Below are positions 55,616-64,000 of a stretch of DNA of 64,000 nt, piece after piece. This DNA comes from Philopedon plagiatum (taxonomy: Eukaryota > Arthropoda > Insecta > Coleoptera > Curculionidae). Positions within the stretch are counted from its first letter, which is position 1, and each line of letters opens with the position of its first letter. Under the pieces are notes generated by a model. The model was not told the origin of the DNA and did not search any database. It saw only the letters and a list, made by a program, of their open reading frames with translations. The translations under genes and the position numbers were made by a program. Location of the stretch: assembly GCA_963971165.1 (NCBI GenBank), contig OZ020190.1, forward strand, positions 27,876,872 through 27,940,871. Reading direction: 5' to 3'.

Positions 55616-56807
55616 GCTCTTTAAAAAACATACCATGCAAACTCTATATATACGAGTATGTGTAGTCCTTTCAACTTTCAACATGTTCTAGGTCTTATTG
55701 ATTCGATAATAATAATTAAGAAAATCTCTATTTTACTCTTAGGCAACTGCCCTTGTTATACTTACATCTCTTTAATTTATTTCATAAGACCTTTTTTATT
55801 TAAATCTTGACTAAAAATGTTTTTAACACGACCCAAAAAAAATAATCAAGACAAAAAATCAACATGATTAAATACCAAAAGTTTTACAGCTTAGAACATT
55901 TGAGCCACTTTGTGATTAAAGTACCCCGATACAGGCAGTAATCCGCGAATATCGCGACAGAAAACAAAAGTGGAACAAATGTAAATGATGTCTCGAAACG
56001 ATAGAAGACGCACGAAAGAGTCGGTGGTGCGGAAAAGCCGAAAGATTTATGCTCTGGATTCAAAAGAAAATCCGATCGGAGACGAAGGGCTCCCCCGGGG
56101 GAGGCAGGCCCTGCGGTGGCGTTTTATCTAGGCTCTTATTTTGAAATCAAAAAATCCAAGAAGGTATTCTGTGAAATTTCCATACGATATGTTGGATATC
56201 GTGCGAAAGCTTGGAAAATCTCAGAGTGCTTCTAGACAGTTTGTATATTTTTGTGAAATATTGTTTATTAGATGTTTAATTGCTAGAGTAACGCAGCTTC
56301 CTTGTGGTAAAATACATAATAATATACTGTAATATGTATATTGGGTTATAAATATGGAGTGAGTAATTAAGTTTCTGACTGTGTAGGCAGCCCTATTACT
56401 TGATAAGCTTTTGAAAAGAATAAAGTAATCGTAAAATGTCAAATATATTTTTTATAAAGAAATAAATACAATACCCAAGTAACATTTAAGTCACTCATAT
56501 ATTTTATATTTATATAAAGGGCATTGCGTATATCGACAAAAAATTTTAAGAGGGCGATAAGCACCTCATTTAGAAATTATATAACGATATTTTCTATTAC
56601 ATAACGTAAGATTATAAAATTTTTCTGATACTTTTGTGTATTAATACCACAAAGAAAAGTTATTATAAAACTATTTAAAAAGGTTATTATATTTTTAATA
56701 TGTTTATTAATTTATATCCCACCTGTTTGTTACCTGAAAAAAATATCTGAAATGTAAAAATTATGTCAAGTTCCTTGCCTATACGTTATTAGCAGTGATT
56801 TAATAAG
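55616..56807. other. No gene recognised
   Basis: A GC-richer block at 56000-56125 (CTCCCCCGGGGGAGGCAGGC) is unique. Otherwise AT-rich, nothing recognised. Confidence 0.4.
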
Positions 56808-56944
56808 CACAGAAAAATATTGTGTTTATTGATAAAACAGACCAAACATGGCAAGTTTTCAAGGGTCTCAATATTGCTGTTCTTTAATGAAAACTTGCCA
56901 AGATTGGTCTGTACATTGATTAATTCACACAATATTTTTCTGTG
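56808..56944. repeat. Inverted repeat, about 57-bp arms
   Basis: CACAGAAAAATATTGTG ... GACCAAACATGGCAAG at the left pairs with CTTGCCAAGATTGGTC ... CACAATATTTTTCTGTG at the right. Probable small MITE. Confidence 0.75.
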
Positions 56945-57508
56945 AGTATCAAAACATTTCAGTTATTTCTTTCAGATACCAAAACGCACAGTCCTGACGA
57001 GAACTTAGCCTGTTTTTTTACATGTATGTTTTTGGTGGGATTTCATACTTTTTGTTCAAATAACAAATGATATTTATTTATTAGTGTATGTGTACCTAAT
57101 GTATACAGATGAACGGAATTTTTTCCAAGCAAAAATTTTTAATAATGGCTTTTTGTCGATACGTTTGCATGTATCCCTGCACGGTGTGCTTGAGGCAGCG
57201 ATGGGTATAGACGAAATTACACCAAAAACGGGTTGCCAGACTTAATAGATAAGTATCAGTAGTTTCAAAATACGTTTTAATTGAAATCCTACTCGTTCAT
57301 ATAGTCAAAATATTGCAAAATCAAATTTTTACACAGAAAAACGTGATAAAACTATGGATGCTTTGTTTTTAATTTGTATGAAAATGTTTTTCATTTTAAA
57401 AAGTTATAATGATTTATTATTATAATTCAAAGAAGAAAAAACTTTCGAATCTAACTTGAATTCCATGAAGGAAGCGTGTTATGGTTGGCAACGCGTTAAT
57501 CAAGAATC
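56945..57508. other. No gene recognised
   Basis: AT-rich; nothing recognised. Confidence 0.4.
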
Positions 57509-57581
57509 TGTTTCCGCCCGGGATCGAACCAGGGATCTTCCGCGTGTTAGGCGGATGTGACAACCACTACACTACGTACAC
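57509..57581 (-). tRNA. tRNA-Val(AAC), probably a pseudogene
   Basis: 73 nt on the minus strand. Anticodon arm TCCGC-CTAACAC-GCGGA gives AAC (Val). The D region GTAGTGTAGTGGTTGTCAC and T arm CCTGG-TTCGATC-CCGGG are well formed, so A and B boxes are intact (TAGTGTAGTGG; GGTTCGATCC). The acceptor stem GTGTACG against CGGAAAC has two mismatches where a functional copy would have GTTTCCG, and no T-run terminator follows within about 30 nt. A recently broken copy or a retroposed tRNA is likeliest. Confidence 0.8.
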
Positions 57582-58184
57582 ACATAACTTTCTAAAGCAG
57601 AAGTCGCTACCTATTTCGTGTCAGAATCCACCGTGTCGGGTTTTTCTTGATTTTTCTCGAAATTATCACCTTAAACGCTATTTATGTGCCAAATGTCTAA
57701 GCTCTAGCTCGATTGGAAGTACCCTAGATTTATGATGATCTATCAGGCGGTCAGTGAGTGCCCGAAATTGTGATATTTGGACACTCGTATCTTGGAGAAT
57801 ATTCTACCTAGACGTATGAAATTTGGAATACTCCCGCATTACAACACCCCAGTCTTGTAATGCAACTATCCTCGAAGAAGGGGGGGGGGGGGTCGAAAGA
57901 GCTCGAAATGGATCGTGTAAATATAGCACAATGCGCGCGCGGTCGGTTTTGCCAGCCGGGATAACAATAATTTTAGTCCGGGCGCCTATATGAAATTAAT
58001 TATAATATTTTTCGACTATTGTATCGTTGTAGTTCTCCTTGCATGTTCAAAAGGCCTGAAAAAATGTGTAATCTAATTTAAGTACACCGTTTGCAATAAA
58101 TGTAAACAATAATTTTGTACAAATACACAAGTACAAACACTTCCATGAAGTTTCGAGTTAATAGGACCATGTAATATTTTTCCC
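57582..58184. other. No gene; mariner-like leader and poly-G
   Basis: 57760-57900 has the GGAGAATATTCTACCTAGACG / ATGAAATTTGG pattern seen in mariner leaders and a run of 12-13 G at 57880. Otherwise nothing. Confidence 0.4.
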
Positions 58185-58372
58185 CATACAAAGTTTGAAC
58201 CCCTGTTTCACCCCTTAGGGGTTGAATATTGAAAAGCCCTTGCTTAGTGAATGCCTACGTTATATAAGAAACCTCTGAGCAAAATTTTAAGTTTCTAGAC
58301 CCAGCGGTGTGGGCTGTGCGTTGATACGTCAGTCAATCGTCTGTCAGTTTCTTCTTTTATATATAGAGATTT
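58185..58372 (-). mobile_element. Helitron-like 5' end fragment
   Basis: Minus strand starts A|TCTCTATATATAAAAGAAG, then GACTGACGTATCAACGCAC, CACACCGCTGGGTCTAGAAA and CCCCTAAGGGGTGAAACAGG. Helitrons begin TC next to a host A; the body matches the copy at 26.7-27.0 kb. Confidence 0.6.
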
Positions 58373-59744
58373 ATTTCAACGGTTCAGAAAACCTATTCGC
58401 CTGGACTAAATACTGGCGATATCTTGGACAGTCGACATATCCAAACAAAAAAATTCGTTCCTATACGAATATGACGTCTAGTTGACGGGGACTATACAAT
58501 CCGTTGTATTTCCGAAACGAAGGGGGGGAAATTCTGTTTGTGGCATCATACGTTTCACGAAAAAGTAGCACGGTACTGCGAAAACCGCAGCTCTTTATCT
58601 TTAAAGATAAGTGAGATACCCTGCAAAGTGTCGAAAATTGGACACCCTGTCCAGGCGTTATAAGGGAGCGACAACCTTAAACGAGCGATGTTTATCATTT
58701 TAACGCAAATTGTTAAAGAAAAAAGTGTTTTCAAAATTATAATAGAAACTTTAAACGACGAATTATGAATTAAAGCACATTAAGTCATCTGTTACGCCAT
58801 TTTCTAATATTGATTAATTGTAAAATATAAAATAACTTTTTTATTTAACATTTTGCGTTGAAATGATAAATAACGCACGTTTATTTATGACACAATTTCA
58901 TGTTTTTGTTCAGTCTCCCCTTTTGGTATCTTTGAAAATTTAGTTCATTTATCCTCTCCATAATTATTATGATCCCATCCATGGACATACTGTATAGCAG
59001 CAATTATGTAAGCATACGTTGCTTGTACTCGTATTATTTACTAGCAAGAATAATTGCTTTGCTCGACATTAAATTAAATTGAAAAATCAGATCCAGTGTC
59101 TGATTCGTTTCCGTGCTTCTGTTCTGATAAGGTCAATTACTTCGCTCTCACACCTTTTGCCCTAAAGTTAGGGCACGACGGTGCCACAGTAGGATTGTCT
59201 TGAATGTCACAAGCGTATCTTAAAGAGGGACAGACCCTTCGTCGATAGTGGGGGAAGATAAGTCTCGAAGGAAAAGGTTTTTGGGTAAAGAATTCCTTTT
59301 TCAGGTTTAAATTAAACGAAAATCATTAGACGAAATTAAATTAAGCAAGAAATGCTTGTTACGAAAATTTCAAAATAAGCAAATTCTACATTTTTCTAAT
59401 CCAATTATTATATTTTGTTGAAACTGCTTAAACATGCAAATATCACATTAAATTATAAATAATGATGAAAAGCAGGTATTTATTTTTTGTTATAATTAAG
59501 TTGAGAAATATTTAATCAAAAAATTCGGTCAAGTGCAGGCTATACTTGCACAATTAGCGCTCCGTGGCATCAGCCCCCCAGTTAACCTGAGCAAAGCTCG
59601 GCCGCTTGATCTCCCCCCATCTGCCGCGCTACCAGCCGCCGGCGGCACCAACGCCATATCACATCGCGTATACGTGGAGCTGAGTGGGGAGCGTTTCGAC
59701 TGAGCCAAATTAAAAATTTTGAAAACCTTGTAAGGACAACAGTT
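58373..59744. other. No gene recognised
   Basis: GGACACCCTGT near 58640 is a mariner-type outer end. 59560-59700 is GC-rich and unique (GCTACCAGCCGCCGGCGGCA). Nothing coding recognised. Confidence 0.4.
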
Positions 59745-60035
59745 GTTCCTTAAAATTCAAAAGAATTACTTGCCATTTTTTGATCCTCACCAGTTTCAAT
59801 AGTAATGAAGCTCCGGGTCCTTTACAACCTTCTGGGGGTTAATTTCAGGGGATAAATTGAGAAATAATTTTTTTTTGAAGGGCATCGTGTAGGGTGTCAA
59901 ATGAAAGAATATTGAAGCACGAATCCAACAATATGGATGATGTATTTTTTGTAAGCATTTTTTAAACATTTTTCGGGAAAAGTCTTAAAAATTGCTGTCC
60001 CCCACCCTTATCACCAAAAAGATCGCTCAGAAAAA
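59745..60035 (-). repeat. Repeat B fragment joined to repeat E fragment
   Basis: 59745-59835 is the inverse of the B block ending GGATCGGAAAATGGCAAGTAA. 59880-60030 matches repeat E of 9655-9815. Confidence 0.65.
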
Positions 60036-60642
60036 TCCGAAAAAATCATGAACATTGAGAATTGTGTAAATTAAACCAAAATTATCAAAATTGAAAAATT
60101 CTAGCGCGATCAATTGTTATAAACAATTTAATTGTTTATTTCCTTACAACTGCTGAACCATTGGTTTTAGAGAAAAAGTTTTTCCACAAAAAATATTTCT
60201 CACGAAGTAAAGGACAACTTTTGACCATGCACGTTTGGACTGATGAGAACCAAAGAGTTCGAAACCGGTTTGAAGGTAACGACATTCTAACTAACGAAAA
60301 AGCTTCCTTCTTCCAAGTAGTTTCTTGCATTCAAAACAAGTATTTTATTATCTAACTGTGTTAGAAGAAAATACGGCAAATTTTGGTATGTAATCCAGCG
60401 CTCAGAGGGGCATATAGCCCGGAGAATAGCGGTTCTACCACGATTTGTTCAAATCCTTATTGTCTAAGGAATCTTCAGGTGGTTTAGAGAACTGTTTCTC
60501 AATTTTACGTATTTATATGTACCCCTGACAAGGACTTCGTTGAAATTAAGTAATTAAAGCTTTGGTTAGAAAATAATAAACCTCAGATAAAACTGGGCTA
60601 TTAATAAACCTATAGTTAATTATTGATAATAAAAACAAACTA
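60036..60642. other. No gene recognised
   Basis: Two complementary 64-codon frames at about 60136-60355 overlap; neither has a recognised domain. Confidence 0.4.
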
Positions 60643-61162
60643 TGGAATTCACTAAAAAGTTCAAGACTGGTTATTATTTAAATTGCCTAGACCGATTAGA
60701 TGTTGACCAGTTTTGGTCGTGTCACAATTAATAAGTCGCCATTATAAACTTACGAGTTAAGGTTTGTTCCCACAAAGAGTCCGTGATCGGGTTTCGATCA
60801 GAAATAGAGTTGCCCAGATAAATATTACATGTTGCACAGCGACAGGCGTTTAGTCTATATAACTGACTGATTGTTTATGACGGTCAGAAACTGTACGCAC
60901 TGCTTATAGGAACAAACCTTTAGTGTACTGTTTCTGCGATTTGCTTATTTTCCAAATAATTATTGTCTTTGAACGTGTTGCTGAAATAAATTTATTTCTA
61001 TTATTGAGAACTGCATGTAGTTACCTTATTCTCTTATTTATAAATTTGCAAAAGAACTCAAGAATAATTGTATATTACAAAACAAAGTTGCTTTATCCCT
61101 ACTCTTGTCATTTAAATACATGGACTGTTAAATTAAACGAGTGTTAGCCATTGTGAATCTGA
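60643..61162 (-). mobile_element. Repeat A, copy 9, split by MITE J
   Basis: Diverged inverted copy from GGAATTCACTAAAAAG to TTGTGAATCTGAC, interrupted after ACTTACGAG and resuming at GTTTCTGCGATTTGCTT. Confidence 0.75.
60760..60919. mobile_element. Short MITE J, copy 2
   Basis: 160 bp with perfect 11-bp inverted ends AGGTTTGTTCC / GGAACAAACCT. Flanked by TTA on both sides (60757-60759; 60920-60922). A 3-bp TWA duplication suggests a PIF/Harbinger (Tourist-like) origin; a TA duplication of a Tc1-type element cannot be excluded. Confidence 0.8.
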
Positions 61163-61680
61163 CGCAGAAAAACTGCGATTATTTTTACCAAACGACTATT
61201 TATACGATATTTATTAAACCTTTCAGCCGGAAAGTTGCGCAGTGTACTCTATTACTTACTTATAGAATAATCACACTTCGTTACAAACATTATCGACTCA
61301 AGATTGCACCCTCTTCGAATACTATAAAAATCAATCACATTTTAAAATCTCTACGACTATGCTTCAATTTCTAACCTCCAGTTACGTGTAACTAAAAACT
61401 AAGTTTCCAGGACGTTTCCAGTCGAAGGAGCGCGTCGCGCCTCGCCGCCAGGGAATGGGCACACTGCACTCCCGAAATCCATGAACCGTGAGAGGGGCTC
61501 CGATTATTCCGTTCCAGACATACGCTCCCGAAAGAAAGGCAAAGGGGCTGCCAAAAAGAGATTAAATGTAATTGAAGAGGAAAGTATATATTGAATGTAG
61601 AGTCTAAAGCAACAATTTGTTCTATTTAGTGTTAAGACTTATTATTGTGCCTAGTCACAATATAACCGCGAGAAACATTT
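61163..61680. other. No gene; GC-rich unique block
   Basis: 61410-61560 is notably GC-rich (AGGAGCGCGTCGCGCCTCGC) in an AT-rich setting and not repeated here. Short frames end in stops on both strands. Confidence 0.4.
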
Positions 61681-61770
61681 TCGTTCAGATTCACTAAAAA
61701 GGTTTAAGATTTAGTACTGGTTTAAATTAAGATCTTCTAGTTGATCAGTTAGGTTTTGACAGGTTCAACT
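61681..61770 (-). mobile_element. Repeat A, terminal fragment
   Basis: CGTTCAGATTCACTAAAAAGG through GTTAGGTTTTGACAGG, then homology stops. Confidence 0.75.
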
Positions 61771-61854
61771 TATAGTTAGGGAGCTAGTGGCAATTTCGGT
61801 ATATGATTTCATCGTCGTTCATAGTAATATGTAATGTAATTGACAACTATGTGG

Positions 61855-61973
61855 GTTAGAAAAAGAAATACCTACGTTATATAAGAAACCCCTCTGCAAA
61901 ATTTCAAGTTTCTAGACCCAGCGGTAGGGAAGGTGCGTAGATACCTCAATCAGTCACTTTATTCTTTTATATA
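61855..61973 (-). mobile_element. Helitron-like fragment cut by a mariner end
   Basis: Matches 58245-58365 (CCTACGTTATATAAGAAACC; TTTCTAGACCCAGCGGT). It stops at CTTTTATA, exactly where the mariner-like end TACAGGGTG begins. Confidence 0.6.
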
Positions 61974-62905
61974 CAGGGTGAGTTTTTTAAAAAGTTACAA
62001 GGCAACATCTCGAAAACGGTTTAAAATATTTTTATGAAATTGTGGTGAGTTACTAGGGAGATTAAACATATTTTTGACATTTACCGCCAATCTCTGTTTT
62101 GAAGAGTGGGGGATAACTTCGGAATTTGAAATGGGATGATGTACTTTTGTTTATAAAATTCGAATCTATGTAAAAAACTACGTGTGTACAATTTTTTTTT
62201 ATTTGTTCTTTCGGTTCCGGAATTATGGTTAACTAAATTTTGATTGAATTTTAAAAAAAATTTGACCAAAAAATCATGTTCACTAATTCAGAATTATTAT
62301 TGGTTTCCATGGAAAAGCTTTTTTGTTTACTTAGGTCAATTGAGAATTTTGACGGTATAACGATTATTATTATTATTCCACCCCATTATACAGTACAGGC
62401 CTGTAATCATTTGAATGAAATATTTGAAAACAGGTGGATTGGACGAGCTGGTCTGGTCAACTGGCCTGCTAAGTCCCCGGATTGACCCCCCTTGACTTTT
62501 CCTTGTTAGGTTTTATAAAGAATGAAGTGATGGTGACTGCACCTACAACTTTAGATGATATGAATGACCGAATCCGCTTTGCCTGCTTATTAGTGTTACC
62601 TGAAATGTTACAGCGGGTACGAAATTCATTTAGAGAAAGTGTTTGGAAGCTGAAGGGGGACATTTCGAACAACTTCTTAAGCATGACAGTCGATGAATAG
62701 GTTAAAATTAAATGGTTAATAATACCTTCTTCCTTTTTCATTAATTTCTCCGTTTAACTAATGTACATGTTAATCTAAAGCCTAGTAACTTAGTAGCTGC
62801 CAAGTATAAAATAAGATACAATAAAATAGATATGATTCCTTATTAAAAAAAAAATGATCACATTTATGTACCCAATCAAAATAACTATTCTGTAATGACC
62901 TGTAT
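61974..62905 (+). mobile_element. Mariner-type element, internally deleted
   Basis: Left end TACAGGGTGAGTTTTTTAAA and leader as at 8.66-8.9 kb. The C-terminal half of a transposase follows at 62386-62700. A possible right end is GTAATGACCTGTATG near 62905, only weakly matching the left end. The N-terminal half is largely missing. Confidence 0.65.
62386..62700 (+). pseudogene. Tc1/mariner-type transposase, C-terminal part
   Basis: HYTVQACNHLNEIFENRWIG, then RAGLVNWPAKSPD and PPLDFSLLGFIKNEVMVTAP, then TTLDDMNDRIRFACLLVLPE and MLQRVRNSFRESVWKLKGD. This is the RWIGR.G...WP.RSPDL.PLDFFLWG..K..VY.T.P.T..D...RI..AC..I run. A frameshift or stop falls at SPD|PPLDF (spare C bases). The QQDGAP block is lost. 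Ends at a natural stop. Confidence 0.85.
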
Positions 62906-64000
62906 GTAAATAGCTATATATTCGTATGCGCTTTGCTAAGCGATTGACTTTAGGGCATGTGCATGTGCACTGCTTTCGTTTTAAACAGCAAAAATGATTT
63001 TATCTACATGCATGTCTGTTTCCAAAAGTTTAAAACTAGAAAGAAAAGTTCTATAAGTACTGTCCATGCAGTTACAATATAAGTCGACTTTACAGCAAAT
63101 CTGGTGTAAACTTGCTGCAAACTTTCAAATACGATGGTTGTTTAAACTTTTATAGGTGTATACTTGCTCGTAAACCCTAACTCTCGAAGTAGAACAACAC
63201 TAGTTGCAAAAGCTTGTGGTTCTAAACAAATGCATTTTAAAGTTTCGCTATTAAGAAATTTATTTCATGGGTTTTAGAAAAGAAGTCGAAGCGTTTTTTA
63301 TTTTTTTGAAGCCGAGCAATTTTACCTCCGACGACGTGTGAAACTGTTTCACAGAAAGTGTAAGTCATACCACTTCATGTTATGTAACTCAAGTACAAAG
63401 AGTGGTAAAGGTAACGAAAATTGTAACATTAAAATTTTGCAAATTTAATAATACCCAAAGTGTGCTTACTTTATTCTTTCTATTTCACTTTGAAGTTATT
63501 ATCCAAGGATATACGAATATTCATGCAACAACGCAGATTAAGAATTAAATGCATATTAATTTAAATTCATATTCATTTAAACCGTTGAGTTAAATTTATA
63601 CCGAGTTAATTTAAAAATATAATACAGTCACAGATATTATGAAGACCAGTACAGTTTAAAAACTGCGATGTTTGGAACGGCTGTAGCCGGTTTAGTGATT
63701 TTATACAACAACATAGAGACCTTACCTACCATCTTAAATAAATCGGTCGCCGTCTATTAATATACATATTAAGGTAAGGTCGTCGAATTCCGCACTCAAT
63801 TTGGTTTTTTATCAAATCAAAACCGGACCAAAGCATTCTATGCAGTTCTTATGAGAGAATTATCGTTTTCGGATGGCTTCTGGTCATCGTTGTGGTTAAT
63901 AGTTAAACAATAGAAATGGGTGACAAATGATAGTTAATCCATTGTCTAAGTATCAACCGCTACCGAGACAAGAGGTCATCAATGCACGTCGAACATAGAA
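62906..64000. other. No gene recognised
   Basis: AT-rich; no repeat or coding signal recognised. Confidence 0.4.

Noticed and set aside
60136..60355. Overlapping 64-codon frames on both strands
   Set aside because: Mirror-image open frames with no domain; chance openness.
1..64000. CRISPR arrays, operons, ribosome-binding sites, bacterial terminators
   Set aside because: None seen; introns, pol III elements and insect-type transposons show the DNA is eukaryotic.

Overview
This is an AT-rich eukaryotic window, almost certainly from an insect and probably a beetle. It has no bacterial-style operons. Nearly everything longer than 60 codons is a repeat, a decayed transposon or a chance frame. 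The only host gene I can support lies on the minus strand: the insect polypyrimidine-tract-binding protein (PTB/hnRNP I, hephaestus, heph). Three in-frame, phase-0 exons with proper splice sites are visible at 34003-34098, 15952-16140 and 14534-14638. They encode the N-terminal RGSDEL segment and both halves of RRM1. The first and second are separated by an intron of about 17.9 kb, the second and third by about 1.3 kb. No exon was found upstream (34.1-64 kb) or downstream (1-14.5 kb), so the rest of the window is best read as heph intron sequence colonised by mobile DNA.

Layout by region. 0-12 kb: Tc1/mariner remnants, two MITE-like families (called A and B here), non-LTR retrotransposon fragments, a foldback, a tRNA-derived SINE and a Penelope-like RT scrap. 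12.5-14.5 kb: a decayed hAT transposon ending 39 bp from a heph 5' splice site. 14.5-17.3 kb: two heph exons, a mariner fragment, and a palindromic Penelope-type element with two hammerhead-ribozyme-like motifs and a 15-bp target duplication, inserted about 40 nt from a heph 3' splice site. 17-34 kb: a hAT foldback nested inside a B element, an interrupted mariner, Helitron-like pieces, and a nearly complete mariner with 117-bp terminal inverted repeats. 34.2-37.8 kb: a palindromic MITE in (AT)n, a Penelope-type fragment with a textbook hammerhead ribozyme, and a 413-bp tandem array that reverses orientation midway. 38-64 kb: more A and B copies, non-LTR fragments, palindromic MITEs, Helitron-like ends, a defective tRNA-Val and a mariner C-terminal fragment.

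The repeats form a readable insertion history. Target-site duplications or uninterrupted homology show hAT into B, non-LTR into B, a short MITE into A, a short MITE into mariner, SINE into hAT, and a G-rich element into mariner. The most interesting signals are the hammerhead ribozymes, their link to head-to-head inverted element copies, and their closeness to splice sites of a splicing regulator. All calls are from reading the sequence; no database search was run.
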